A DNA stretch of 64,000 nucleotides from Pseudomonas fluorescens (GTDB lineage Bacteria; Pseudomonadota; Gammaproteobacteria; Pseudomonadales; Pseudomonadaceae), in assembly GCF_000730425.1 (NCBI RefSeq), contig NZ_CP008896.1:2294001-2358000 (forward strand), given 5' to 3'. The notes below the pieces were generated by a model. It had not been told where the DNA came from and ran no database searches. It worked only from the letters and a program-made list of their open reading frames with translations. The translations under genes were made by a program, and so were the position numbers. Below, one piece after another: positions 49,536 through 58,747 of the stretch. Position 1 is the stretch's first letter; every line of letters begins with the position of its first letter.

Positions 49536-50024
49536 ATGTCGAAACACCTGCTGAGCCCCCAAGGCGAATTCCCCGCCGTTGGCCTGGGCCGTCGTCTGGC
49601 AGCGATGTTCTATGACTTCCTGTTGTGTACCGCCCTGCTGATCGTCACCGCCTTCCTCTATAAGCTGGTGTGGATTGCTTTTGTGGGTGAAGCGAAGATG
49701 CGCACGCTCTCGGAGTCCGGCGCATTGGACGGTGACCCGCTGCTGTCGACGATTCTGTTTTTTGTGCTGTTTGGTTTCTTTGCCAAGTTCTGGACTCATT
49801 CCGGGCAGACGTTGGGCATGCAAGTGTGGGGCGTGCGTGTGCAGAACGCGGACGGCTCGCGCATCAGCCTATGGCAGGCCCTCTTGCGTTTTGTGGTGTC
49901 GATTGCATCGTGGTTGTGTGCAGGGCTGGGGTTTATCTGGTCCCTGGTGGACAAGAAAAAACGCGCTTGGCATGACATCTATTCCGACACGCAGCTGGTG
50001 CGTATCCCGAAGAAAAAGAAATAA
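49536..50024 (+). CDS. RDD-family membrane protein
   Basis: A 162-residue protein with three membrane segments. The family's Arg-Asp-Asp pattern is partly visible in the first segment (LGRRLAAMFYDFLL) and the later TLGMQVWGVRVQNADGSRIS is typical of RDD proteins. Some members are ion exchangers; the role here is unknown. Lys-rich C-terminal tail. Confidence 0.88.
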   Translation: MSKHLLSPQGEFPAVGLGRRLAAMFYDFLLCTALLIVTAFLYKLVWIAFVGEAKMRTLSESGALDGDPLLSTILFFVLFGFFAKFWTHSGQTLGMQVWGVRVQNADGSRISLWQALLRFVVSIASWLCAGLGFIWSLVDKKKRAWHDIYSDTQLVRIPKKKK

Positions 50025-50045
50025 CACCGCAAACACAAATCAAAC

Positions 50046-50135
50046 TGTAGGAGCTGGCTTGCCTGCGATTGCAATCTATCAGTCGCTGCAATATTGACTG
50101 CTAGAGCGCTATCGCAGGCAAGCCAGCTCCTACAG
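50046..50135. repeat. REP pair (REPIN), GCTGGC variant
   Basis: TGTAGGAGCTGGCTTGCCTG and inverse CAGGCAAGCCAGCTCCTACA, both changed in step from GCCGGC to GCTGGC, so pairing is kept. It lies between the RDD gene and nadA. Confidence 0.92.
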
Positions 50136-50156
50136 CTGGACCGTGGCAGCTGTGGA

Positions 50157-51215
50157 TCAAGCATTACCCGCCAGTTTGAGGCGTGCTGCCTGGGTAAAGT
50201 CCAGCATCCGCTTGAGCGGGCGTACCGCATGGGGGATCAAGGACGGTTCGACGAATATCTCGTTGCTGCCTTCACGCAAGCATTGCAACGTGCGCTCCAG
50301 GGTATTCATCGCCATCCACGGGCAGTGCGCACAGCTGCGGCACGCCGCGCCGTTACCGGCGGTTGGCGCCTCGATAAACACCTTGTCCGGGCACAGCTGC
50401 TGCATTTTGTAGAAAATGCCGCGGTCAGTGGCGACGATAAATGTCTTGTTCGGCAAACGTTGCGCCGCCGCAATCAACTGGCTGGTGGAACCCACGGCAT
50501 CCGCCAACTCGATCACCGAAGTCGGTGACTCCGGGTGCACCAGGATCGCGGCATCCGGATACAGCGCCTTCATGTCTTCCAACTGCTTGGACTTGAACTC
50601 CTCATGGACGATGCAGGCACCGTCCCACAAGAGCATATCGGCACCGGTCTGGCGCTGGATATAGGTGCCCAGGTGCTTGTCCGGGCCCCAGATAATGGTT
50701 TCGCCGTTATCCATCAGGCTTTCGACGATTTCCAGGGCGCAACTGGACGTTACCACCCAATCAGCCCGAGCCTTGACCGCCGCCGACGTGTTGGCATACA
50801 CCACCACGGTACGCTCCGGGTGCTGGTCGCAAAACGCCGAAAACTCTTCCACCGGGCAGCCCAGGTCCAGGGAGCACGTAGCCTCCAGGGTTGGCATCAG
50901 GATGCGTTTTTCGGGGGTGAGGATTTTTGCCGTCTCACCCATGAAGCGCACGCCGGCAACCAATACGGTCTTGGCCGGATGGGCGGCACCGAAGCGGGCC
51001 ATTTCCAGGGAGTCGGAAACACAACCGCCGGTTTCTTCGGCCAGGGCCTGAATCACCGGGTCGCAGTAAAAGTGTGCCACCAGCACCGCGTCTTGAGCCT
51101 TGAGCTCGGCAGCAATGGCAGAACGTAAGCTTGCCTCTTGCTCGGCACTGAGCACCTTGGGTTGCTTGGCATCGAGGTGGGCTTGAACCAGAAGGCGTTC
51201 GGAAATTTGCGTCAT
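50157..51215 (-). CDS. nadA: Quinolinate synthase NadA
   Basis: A 352-residue [4Fe-4S] enzyme that condenses iminoaspartate with dihydroxyacetone phosphate in NAD synthesis. [33 protein letters not shown] and the Cys-rich [18 protein letters not shown] carry substrate and cluster ligands. I chose ATG 51215 ([14 protein letters not shown]); the longer frame to 51317 has no good ribosome-binding site. Single gene. Confidence 0.96.
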   Translation of the reverse strand: MTQISERLLVQAHLDAKQPKVLSAEQEASLRSAIAAELKAQDAVLVAHFYCDPVIQALAEETGGCVSDSLEMARFGAAHPAKTVLVAGVRFMGETAKILTPEKRILMPTLEATCSLDLGCPVEEFSAFCDQHPERTVVVYANTSAAVKARADWVVTSSCALEIVESLMDNGETIIWGPDKHLGTYIQRQTGADMLLWDGACIVHEEFKSKQLEDMKALYPDAAILVHPESPTSVIELADAVGSTSQLIAAAQRLPNKTFIVATDRGIFYKMQQLCPDKVFIEAPTAGNGAACRSCAHCPWMAMNTLERTLQCLREGSNEIFVEPSLIPHAVRPLKRMLDFTQAARLKLAGNA

Positions 51216-51369
51216 GTTCGCAAGACCTGCAGGCGCAGTTGCGCGAAAGTCGAGTGTACCACCGGCTCTGGAGCCCTTCGGGCGCCGCCGGACGAAGTGA
51301 TGGTGTTCATCAAGCACGGGTTAAGGTGAAGCTGCGCAAGGCTACAGAATATCGATTGGATTCAAAAGC

Positions 51370-52263
51370 CTAATATGGCGCCGGCACATTACCCATTTCC
51401 CTGGCCAGCTCCAGCCAGGCCCGCGCTGCCGGCGGCAAGTGTGCATTACGCCGCCAGGTCAGGGCGATATGCCAGTCGGTCTGGGGCTCATCCAGGGCGA
51501 TCAGGGCAATGCCGGCATGCAGGTGCTTGTAGGCCAGCATGCGCGGCAGGAAGGCAACCCCAAGGCCGGCGCCGACCAGATCAACGATAAAGTCGATCTG
51601 GGCGCTGCGCACGGAAACCTTCGGCGATACGCCCCGACGCTCGCAGGCAGAAAGAATGATGCGATTGAGAGCAAACCCTGCCTCGAACAGTATGAACGGC
51701 GAGTCGGACAGGTCGGAAAAGTCCACACTCTTGCGCCCGGCCAATGGGTGGCTACTGGGCAGGACGACCATCAACGGCTCGACGCGCACATCCTGATACT
51801 CAAACTCGCCCTCCACCGGCACCAGCAGCGCGGCGACATCCACCTCTCCCGCTTGCAGGCACTCGCCCAGCTTCTTGCTGCCATGCTCGATCAGCTCGAT
51901 CTCGATCTGTGGGTAGCGCTGGCGATACACCGCAAACATCGCGGCAAACAATTCACCACTGCCCACCGGCGGCAAGCCAATGCGCAGCACGCCGCGCTTG
52001 AGCCCCAGCAGGTCATTGATCTCGGCCACCAGGTCACTGCGCTCGGCCAGCAAGACCAGGGCACGGCGATAGGCAATTTCACCTGCCGCGGTCAGTTCGT
52101 TCTTATGGCCGATACGACTGAACAGCGGTGTGCCTAACTCCTCTTCCAGGGTCTTGACCGCCTTGCTGACGCTCGATTGCGTCAGCGAAACCATCCCGGC
52201 CGCTTGTGAGAAACTGCCTTGGCGCACCACCTCGACAAAGGCTCGCAGGGTTCGCAAGTTCAT
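51370..52263 (-). CDS. LysR-family regulator, divergent from lldD
   Basis: A 297-residue LysR regulator: helix-turn-helix residues 1-60 (GMVSLTQSSVSKAVKTLEEE), effector domain 90-290. It is divergent from lldD with a 108-base gap, so it probably controls lldD. In most pseudomonads lactate genes are controlled by the GntR-type LldR, so this pairing is unusual. Effector unknown, lactate is the obvious guess. Confidence 0.88.
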   Translation of the reverse strand: MNLRTLRAFVEVVRQGSFSQAAGMVSLTQSSVSKAVKTLEEELGTPLFSRIGHKNELTAAGEIAYRRALVLLAERSDLVAEINDLLGLKRGVLRIGLPPVGSGELFAAMFAVYRQRYPQIEIELIEHGSKKLGECLQAGEVDVAALLVPVEGEFEYQDVRVEPLMVVLPSSHPLAGRKSVDFSDLSDSPFILFEAGFALNRIILSACERRGVSPKVSVRSAQIDFIVDLVGAGLGVAFLPRMLAYKHLHAGIALIALDEPQTDWHIALTWRRNAHLPPAARAWLELAREMGNVPAPY

Positions 52264-52371
52264 GACTATTCCATTTGCGACTTGAATAAAGTTGGAAAAG
52301 TTGTTTTTACCATGAAAAGCCTTTGACTATCCTCCATCCACTGTTTTCTTTATTCCGGGGCCTCACTGTTC

Positions 52372-53514
52372 ATGATCATTTCGTCTGCATCGGATTACCG
52401 CGAAGCCGCACGCCGCAAACTGCCGCGTTTCCTGTTCGACTACATTGACGGTGGCGCCTACGCCGAGCACACCCTCAAGGCCAACAGCTCGGACCTGGCA
52501 GACATCAGCCTGCGCCAGCGCGTCCTGCGCAACGTCGAGAGCCTGAGCCTGGAGACCACCTTGTTCGACCAACCGCTGGCGATGCCGGTGGTCATGAGTC
52601 CGGTGGGCCTGACTGGCATGTTTGCCCGGCGCGGGGAGGTCCAGGTGGCCACCGCGGCGGCCAATAAAGGCATTCCTTTTTGCCTGTCGACCGTGTCGGT
52701 GTGCCCGATCGAAGAAGTGGCGTCGCAGAGCGCGCAATCGATCTGGTTTCAGCTCTATGTCCTCAAAGACCGTGGCTTCATGAAGAATGCCCTGGAGCGC
52801 GCGCAAGCCGCCGGGGTGAAAACCCTGGTGTTCACTGTCGACATGCCAACCCCGGGGGCCCGCTACCGCGATGCCCACTCCGGCATGTCCGGCCCGTACG
52901 CCGCCCAGCGGCGCATGTTGCAGGCCGTAACCAAACCAGCCTGGGCTTTTGATGTGGGGCTTATGGGGCGCCCCCACGACCTGGGTAATATCTCCAAATA
53001 CCTGGGCAAACCGACCCACCTTGAAGACTACATCGGCTGGCTGGCCACCAACTTCGACCCGTCCATCAGTTGGAAAGACCTGGAGTGGATCCGCGAGTTC
53101 TGGAAAGGCCCAATGATCATCAAGGGCATCCTCGACCCACAGGATGCCAAGGATGCAGTGAGTTTTGGAGCCGACGGCATCGTCGTATCCAACCACGGCG
53201 GCCGCCAGCTCGATGGCGTGCTGTCCACCGCCAAGGCTCTACCTCAGATTGCCCAGGCGGTTGGTAGCGACCTCACCGTGCTGGTGGACTCAGGGGTGCG
53301 TTCGGGGCTGGACGTGGTGCGTATGCTCGCCCTGGGCGCCCGAGGCATATTGCTGGGACGAGCACCCGCCTACGCGCTGGCCGCCGACGGCCAGCGCGGC
53401 GTAGAGAATCTGCTGGATATCTTTGCCAAGGAAATGCGCGTGGCCATGACCCTGACCGGGGTGACGTCGATTGCGCAGATCGACGAATCGATCCTGGTGC
53501 GCGGGCAGATCTGA
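52372..53514 (+). CDS. lldD: L-lactate dehydrogenase LldD (FMN)
   Basis: A 380-residue FMN-dependent alpha-hydroxy acid dehydrogenase. The flavin and substrate residues lie in [39 protein letters not shown] and [13 protein letters not shown], with the catalytic His in the last. It oxidises L-lactate to pyruvate and reduces quinone. No lldP permease or lldE follows, so it stands alone. Other hydroxy acids (for example mandelate) are possible, but the pattern fits LldD best. Confidence 0.9.
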   Translation: MIISSASDYREAARRKLPRFLFDYIDGGAYAEHTLKANSSDLADISLRQRVLRNVESLSLETTLFDQPLAMPVVMSPVGLTGMFARRGEVQVATAAANKGIPFCLSTVSVCPIEEVASQSAQSIWFQLYVLKDRGFMKNALERAQAAGVKTLVFTVDMPTPGARYRDAHSGMSGPYAAQRRMLQAVTKPAWAFDVGLMGRPHDLGNISKYLGKPTHLEDYIGWLATNFDPSISWKDLEWIREFWKGPMIIKGILDPQDAKDAVSFGADGIVVSNHGGRQLDGVLSTAKALPQIAQAVGSDLTVLVDSGVRSGLDVVRMLALGARGILLGRAPAYALAADGQRGVENLLDIFAKEMRVAMTLTGVTSIAQIDESILVRGQI

Positions 53515-53524
53515 GCCGCCAGCG

Positions 53525-54217
53525 TCAGGCTTGGCTGATCTTGCTGACACTGGTGATCTGTCCATTCCAGACCATCTCGTAATGGGAGGCCTGGACAATC
53601 GACGACACCGGCCTGGGTGTCAGCAATGCCCAGCAGTGATCGCCCTCTGAGCGTACCGACAAGTAACGAAGGCCGGGACAACCGGCCTGCTTCAGCGAGC
53701 CACCCAGGCGCTGGGCGTGGCTGTAGTCGTCAGGGTCGTAGATCGGGTCGCTCATCGGCACCGACGCAGCATCCTTCATCGAGTCGCCAGCAAAGCTGCA
53801 TGACAGCCCGCGAAAAACAAAGCGCTCATAATTGAGGCCGTGGACCCCGGACCAATAGCGGTTCTGGTGATGACGCACTTCTGCCAGTGCTGTCTCGACA
53901 GTGGCCGCCAGATACAACACGCCAAAATCACCAGCGCTGAAACGCGATCCGGCAGGATTGACGTGGGTGAACGGCGCTATCGCGTAGGAGCATCCCACAA
54001 TCCCAAATGGGATTTCCCTTCGGGGTATCAGCTCGATCCGGCCGACCTCATTACCCAATCGCGGATTGGTCAGGGCCTGGATCTGATAGAGAGCCTCAAA
54101 CTCGTCGGCATCCGCCACATCATCAAACAACGCAATCGGCGGGAATTTTGAATTGACCAGGCGATAGGCCTGCAACGGCCCCCCGGGCAACTCGCCCAAC
54201 TGGCTCACCTTCACCAT
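53525..54217 (-). CDS. res: RES-domain toxin (NAD+-consuming)
   Basis: A 230-residue toxin of the RES-Xre type. The Arg of AYRLVNSKFPP, and Glu/Ser positions in FGVLYLAATVETALAEVRHH and later, match the family's Arg-Glu-Ser triad. Members degrade NAD+ in the cell (glycohydrolase or phosphorylase) and stop growth. Its start overlaps the end of the antitoxin gene by 7 bases, so translation is coupled. It is longer than the common 150-residue RES toxins. Confidence 0.85.
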   Translation of the reverse strand: MVKVSQLGELPGGPLQAYRLVNSKFPPIALFDDVADADEFEALYQIQALTNPRLGNEVGRIELIPRREIPFGIVGCSYAIAPFTHVNPAGSRFSAGDFGVLYLAATVETALAEVRHHQNRYWSGVHGLNYERFVFRGLSCSFAGDSMKDAASVPMSDPIYDPDDYSHAQRLGGSLKQAGCPGLRYLSVRSEGDHCWALLTPRPVSSIVQASHYEMVWNGQITSVSKISQA

Positions 54218-54615
54218 TGCGAACCACGCAGCACATCAATGCGGCGGAAGGTTTCGTACAGTGAAATCATATCGCCCTGAGCCATGATCTCCAGGGGCGA
54301 GCGCCCGTTGAAGAAGCTGTTGTCGTTGGCCATGGCCGGGAAGCCGTACACGTTCTCAGGGTTATCGAACACCATGCGCAGCGTGGCGTGGATGTTCAGC
54401 ACAAAGCTGATGCGCTGCATCTGGTCAAAATCCAGGCTGACAGACCAAGCGGCATCGCGCTGCCGGGCGCGTGTGTAAGTGCTGCGAGAGATGCGCAGAA
54501 TGCGGCAGGCCTGGTCGCTGCTGGCCTGCCATTTTTCCAGGATACCCACGGCTGCCCGTAATCCGGCGACACATTGCTCCCGGGTAAAGGGCTGCGCTTG
54601 GAGGGCTATGCTCAT
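54211..54615 (-). CDS. xre: Xre/MbcA/ParS-family antitoxin
   Basis: A 134-residue antitoxin with an N-terminal helix-turn-helix (residues about 24-55, QACRILRISRSTYTRARQRD) and a C-terminal toxin-binding part (VYGFPAMANDNSFFNGRSPLEIMAQGD), the MbcA/ParS/Xre (DUF2384) pattern. It neutralises the RES toxin and represses the operon. First gene of the pair. Confidence 0.88.
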   Translation of the reverse strand: MSIALQAQPFTREQCVAGLRAAVGILEKWQASSDQACRILRISRSTYTRARQRDAAWSVSLDFDQMQRISFVLNIHATLRMVFDNPENVYGFPAMANDNSFFNGRSPLEIMAQGDMISLYETFRRIDVLRGSQW

Positions 54616-54633
54616 GATTGTTACCTCAGCCTT

Positions 54634-54673
54634 AGTCTATAGATTCAAAAATAGACAATATTGGTCCATAGAT
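54634..54673. promoter_or_regulatory. Candidate Xre operator
   Basis: GTCTATAGAT at 54635 and GTCCATAGAT at 54664 form a direct repeat, with an inverted TAGAC at 54652 between. It starts about 20 bases upstream of xre in an AT-rich stretch, where autorepression would act. Confidence 0.5.
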
Positions 54674-54822
54674 CAAATCAACATCACTTCAATGTCAATC
54701 GTTACAACCAAAGGCCGTAGCGCTGCAGATCTTTTTATTTCGAATCGCACTTTATTACCTGATGGGTGAGAATGGTTCCCGTCTAACCCATCCCAAACTC
54801 TTTGCAGGCGAGCTTTCTAGAA

Positions 54823-55629
54823 ATGGAATTCAATGCACCTTCTTCGACCCGCTGGCTGCTGGCATTGTGCAGCGCAAGCCTGCTGTCACTTTCCGGCTGC
54901 CAGAGCCACACTCCGGAGCAGGCAGCGGCCGTGGCAGCGGCACAGGTACAGCAAAAAGACGAGAAATACACCAAGACCTTCACCATGATACTGCGCAGCT
55001 ATGCCCTGGCCGCCAATGAACAGGAGCTGACAGGCGTGATGAATATGATCATGACCGTCGACGCACAGAACCATGTAGTGGACTGCACGGCTAAACGCGG
55101 GACCTTGCTGCCCAGCGAGGGCCAGAACAACCTGCGCCAGGCCAAGCTGGCCAGCCTGGTGACTGAACTGTGCTGGACCACCCTGTTTCCAGAGGTCTCA
55201 CCCAAGGTCTTTGCCGATGCCAAGGACACTCAGGTGATTGTCGCGCCCATCGTCTTCAACCCTCTGCTCGGCATGTCGGCGGAACAGCAACAAAGGCATA
55301 CAGCCCGAATCGATCTCTATAAGCAGATCCGCTTCTTCCGTGAACAACTGTTTGCCGGGCATGACATTGGCAGCATTGGCGTAGCCAGCTTCCACTTCAT
55401 TGCCGATGCACAGGGCAACGTGAGTGAATGCCTGGTCAACCTGAATCAAAGCCCGTACCGCTCACAGGGCTTCAAGGTGGATAGCGCGCTGCAGCAACGC
55501 CTTGTCACGCAGTGCAAACTGATGGACCTGCGCCAGATGCCAGGGTTTGCCAACTATCCTAAAGGCCTGCCTTTGGGTTATGTACAGGTGGACTACAGTC
55601 CCTGGATGAATGGGCGCAAGCAGCCTTGA
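54823..55629 (+). CDS. Lipoprotein, unknown function
   Basis: A 268-residue lipoprotein precursor with signal peptide and lipobox SLSGC (Cys about residue 26). The mature protein has five or so further cysteines (CTAKRG, TELCWTT, ECLVN, TQCKL), which could form disulfides in the periplasm. No known domain. It lies directly after the RES-Xre pair on the opposite strand, in the accessory patch. The 228 bases after it hold no gene that I can see. Confidence 0.7.
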   Translation: MEFNAPSSTRWLLALCSASLLSLSGCQSHTPEQAAAVAAAQVQQKDEKYTKTFTMILRSYALAANEQELTGVMNMIMTVDAQNHVVDCTAKRGTLLPSEGQNNLRQAKLASLVTELCWTTLFPEVSPKVFADAKDTQVIVAPIVFNPLLGMSAEQQQRHTARIDLYKQIRFFREQLFAGHDIGSIGVASFHFIADAQGNVSECLVNLNQSPYRSQGFKVDSALQQRLVTQCKLMDLRQMPGFANYPKGLPLGYVQVDYSPWMNGRKQP

Positions 55630-55857
55630 AGACGGACGGGATTGAGCCTGGGCTGATTCTGGTAACCCATCATCTGCGCGAGCTTGACCGCGTGCCCGGT
55701 CTGCGCATTGAACATTGGGTTTAGGGAAAATCACGACCAGCCCCATTGGGCTGCATCGGAAAGCGTTCATTGCCCATTTGGGCTGTGCCTGGGAGTAGTC
55801 CTTGGATGCTGACTTGGCCACCACAACGAAGGTGAGCAGGAAAAAAGGACCACAACT

Positions 55858-56611
55858 ATGCACTCCAATTGTAGGCAAGGTGCTGGTGCTGAGAGATGGC
55901 CGGTATCTGCTTTTAGCGTTGAGTCATTGGTTGAAAATTATGAAGCCCCCGTTACCAAGCTGCGCGAAGGCGCATTTAACCTGGTCATGCGAGGGTTAAT
56001 TGCCTTTGAAGTCGATAAAGGCTTGTGGATGGTCCCACCACAATGCGCATTATGGATACCCGGTGGCATGGCGCGCAGTTTTCGAAGCAGTGGGAGCCTG
56101 GAGTTTTGCGGGCTGCTCATCGCACCGGAGGTGACACGCAAGTTCCCACGAGAATGTTGCACCATGGCGGTGTCACCGTTGCTTCGGGAGCTGGTGATAG
56201 CCACCGCACAACTGCCCAAGCCCTACACAGAGAGTCGCGCCACTCGAGCGTTTGTACTTGCCGATGCCATCAGATGGACGTCTGCGCAAGATTGTGGATG
56301 CGCTTCACCATACGCCCTCCGATCGCGCGACAACAGGCGAATGGGCACGCCGTATCGGTATGAGTGAGCGTGCGCTTTTTCGCCTGGTTCTGAAACAAAC
56401 CGGCATGAGCTTTGGTCGCTGGCGGCAACAGATACAAGTCATGTTGGCGATCGAGCAATTGTCCAAAGGCAAGGCTGTTCAAGCTATTGCGTTTGATCTT
56501 GGCTACGAGAGTGCCAGCGCTTTCATTACTATGTTCAAAAAGGCCATGGGCCAACCACCGGCCACGTACCTTGCCACCAGGCAGGGGCGGGGTAAGACAC
56601 GCCACACGTGA
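55858..56611 (+). pseudogene. AraC-family regulator, broken
   Basis: The N-terminal cupin part runs from ATG 55858 (FEVDKGLWMVPPQCALWIPG is typical) and stays in frame to about 56250. The DNA-binding half (LPMPSDGRLRKIVDALHH, MSERALFRLVLKQTGMSFGRW, AIAFDLGYESASAFITMFK) is in another frame from about 56252 to 56611. A stretch of roughly ten codons expected between them is also missing, so a deletion rather than a single-base slip is likely. The usual cupin His motif near the N-terminus is not seen. Confidence 0.75.
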
Positions 56612-56745
56612 TATGACGATCGCCTAAGGGGAAGCCGCCACTACTTTGGCAGGATATCGATATATTCTGGCTGTGTTGCGTAGTCGGGCCACAGAGTGTC
56701 ACCGATAGGATACCGAGATACTAATGGCTTGGTGTCGGTGTACAG

Positions 56746-56985
56746 ATGAAAATTGATCTTTCGGGGAAAACCGCAATTGTAACGGGGTCTACGGAGGGGA
56801 TTGGATTTGCAATTGCCAAAGGCCTCTCACAAGCAGGCGCAACGGTGATCGTGAATGGCCGGAGTGCTGAGAAAGTGCAATTGGCGGTAAGTTCTCTGGG
56901 AGGCACTACGCGTGGCGTGGTCGCTGACCTGGCTGATAAAGGAGGCGTGGCAGTTCTCCTTGAAGCGGTTCCGAGCTCAGACTGA
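56746..56985 (+). pseudogene. Short-chain dehydrogenase, 5' fragment
   Basis: An ATG-started frame of 79 residues with a perfect Rossmann start (GKTAIVTGSTEGIGFAIAKG, VIVNGRSAEKVQLAVSSLGG) ends at TGA 56983-56985. A complete enzyme has about 250 residues with Ser-Tyr-Lys; all of that is gone. It lies downstream of the broken AraC gene, as a regulator-SDR pair would. Confidence 0.8.
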
Positions 56986-57043
56986 ATAACCCCTAGTTTC
57001 GTAGACACCTCTTTGCCTACGAACACCAACCCAAATTACAGGC

Positions 57044-57089
57044 AAAAAAAAACCCGGAAATCCTCACTTACGTGGGCCTTCCGGATTTT
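57044..57089 (-). terminator. Terminator of tRNA-Lys
   Basis: Read on the minus strand: TCCGGAA ... TTCCGGG stem, then a T9 run (A run at 57044-57052). It lies 16 bases after the tRNA end. Confidence 0.8.
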
Positions 57090-57104
57090 CTAAACCGCCA
57101 AAAA

Positions 57105-57180
57105 TGGTGGGTCGTGTGGGATTCGAACCTACGACCAATTGGTTAAAAGCCAACTGCTCTACCAACTGAGCTAACGACCC
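57105..57180 (-). tRNA. tRNA-Lys (UUU)
   Basis: A 76-base tRNA including CCA. GGGTCGTTAGCTCAGTTGGT begins the molecule, the anticodon loop has CTTTTAA with anticodon TTT, and GGTTCGAATCC is the T arm; acceptor stem GGGTCG/CGACCC is complete. Located between queC and the decayed genes; an identically placed tRNA-Lys is an island insertion site in P. aeruginosa. Confidence 0.97.
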
Positions 57181-57243
57181 GCTGTGTGGTGGCGCGTATA
57201 ATACTGATTTCTAAGGATTATTCAACACCTTATTTTAAATAAA

Positions 57244-57933
57244 TCAGAAATAACGCGTTGGGTCAGTAATTCCGGCCGCTTGGAAGCCTTCTGCACGCAG
57301 TCGGCAGCTGTCACATTTCCTACAAGCACGACCGTCATTATCCGCTTGGTAGCAGGAAACAGTCAGCGAGTAGTCGACTCCAAGTCCTACACCCGCCTTG
57401 ACGATATCCGCCTTGCTCAGGTTCTGCAGCGGGGCCTGGATGCGAAAAACCCGCCCTTCTACGCCGGCCTTGGTCGCCAGGTTGGCCATACGTTCGAACG
57501 ACTCGACGAACTCTGGACGGCAGTCCGGGTAGCCGGAGTAGTCCACGGCGTTGACACCGATAAAGATGTCACGGGCGTTAAGCACCTCTGCCCAGCCCAG
57601 GGCCAGCGACAGGAACACGGTGTTACGTGCCGGCACATAGGTGACCGGGATACCCTCAGTGGGCGCCTCAGGCACGTCGATGGCGTTGTCGGTCAAGGCC
57701 GAGCCCCCAATGCCATTGAGGTTCAGACCAATCACCTTGTGCTCCACCACGCCTAGGTCGCGGGCAACACGGGCGGCGGCGTGCAACTCGGCATGGGAAC
57801 GCTGACCATAGTCAAAGCTCATGGTGTAGCAGTTGTAGCCCTCGGCACGGGCCATCGCCACCACTGTGGCGGAGTCAAGGCCACCAGACAGCAGGATCAC
57901 GGCACGTTTTTGATCAATGGTTTGTTCAGTCAT
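57244..57933 (-). CDS. queC: 7-cyano-7-deazaguanine synthase QueC
   Basis: A 229-residue enzyme that makes preQ0 for queuosine tRNA modification. The PP-loop [14 protein letters not shown] binds ATP; the zinc site is [10 protein letters not shown] preceded by [11 protein letters not shown]. It starts one base after queE and shares its transcript. Confidence 0.97.
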   Translation of the reverse strand: MTEQTIDQKRAVILLSGGLDSATVVAMARAEGYNCYTMSFDYGQRSHAELHAAARVARDLGVVEHKVIGLNLNGIGGSALTDNAIDVPEAPTEGIPVTYVPARNTVFLSLALGWAEVLNARDIFIGVNAVDYSGYPDCRPEFVESFERMANLATKAGVEGRVFRIQAPLQNLSKADIVKAGVGLGVDYSLTVSCYQADNDGRACRKCDSCRLRAEGFQAAGITDPTRYF

Positions 57934-57934
57934 T

Positions 57935-58582
57935 TCAGCGTCCTGGCTCGTCGTTCCAAAGGTATTTATGCAGCTGCAATTGCAGGCGCACCGGCAGATT
58001 GTCCGCGACCACCCAATCAGCGAGGTCGCGAGCGTTCAAGTCATGGTGACTCGGGGAGAACAGCACCTCACCGGCACGTCGGTCCAGGCCGTATTGGATC
58101 AGCTTGGAATTGGCCCAGTCATAGTCGTCCCGCGAGCAGATGACGAACTTGACCTGATCGTTGGCGGTGAGGAGCTCGATGTTCTCATAACGGTTGCGAT
58201 GCGCTTCCTTGGAGTCCGGGGTCTTCAAGTCAACCACTCGGCTGACGCGAGGGTCGACCGCAGAAATGTCCAGGGCACCGCTGGTTTCCAGCGACACCTC
58301 GTAACCGGCGTCACACAACTGTTTGAGTAAAGGAATGGCATTGGGCTGAGCGAGGGGCTCGCCGCCCGTCACACACACGTAGCGCGGCCTGTAGCCGGCA
58401 ACCTGCTCCAGGATGTCGTCGAGGGTGCGAACAGTGCCGCCACTGAAGGCATAGGCACTGTCACAGTACTGGCAGCGCAACGGGCAGCCGGTGAGACGCA
58501 CAAATACGGTGGGCAGGCCGGCAGTGCGCGTTTCACCCTGTAACGAGTAAAAAACTTCGGTGATACGTAATGTGTCTTGCAT
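57935..58582 (-). CDS. queE: 7-carboxy-7-deazaguanine synthase QueE
   Basis: A 215-residue radical SAM enzyme, the step before Que[15 protein letters not shown] carries the cluster cysteines and [11 protein letters not shown] the SAM-binding GGE. ATG 58582 ([13 protein letters not shown]) is preferred to a start three codons earlier. Confidence 0.95.
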   Translation of the reverse strand: MQDTLRITEVFYSLQGETRTAGLPTVFVRLTGCPLRCQYCDSAYAFSGGTVRTLDDILEQVAGYRPRYVCVTGGEPLAQPNAIPLLKQLCDAGYEVSLETSGALDISAVDPRVSRVVDLKTPDSKEAHRNRYENIELLTANDQVKFVICSRDDYDWANSKLIQYGLDRRAGEVLFSPSHHDLNARDLADWVVADNLPVRLQLQLHKYLWNDEPGR

Positions 58583-58699
58583 AGTCGCCACGGGCGTAAC
58601 AGCTAAACAGGCTGTCCGCCTCCGTCAGGCACTTTGTGGGATCCCGGCAAAGCGTGAACCCCAAAAAGCGTATTTCATAAAAGGGCGTGGATTCTAACG

Positions 58700-58725
58700 A
58701 AAAAACCCGCGACAGGCGCGGGTTT
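58700..58725 (-). terminator. Terminator of the tol-pal-cpoB operon
   Basis: CCCGCG-ACAGG-CGCGGG stem with an A run on the left, which is the T run on the minus strand, 22 bases after cpoB. Confidence 0.88.
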
Positions 58726-58747
58726 CTTCCAAGCGGGATTGCTGTAC

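Noticed and set aside
51300..57104. Possible att duplicate of the tRNA-Lys 3' end
   Set aside because: I looked for a second copy of the T arm/acceptor sequence in this interval and found none.
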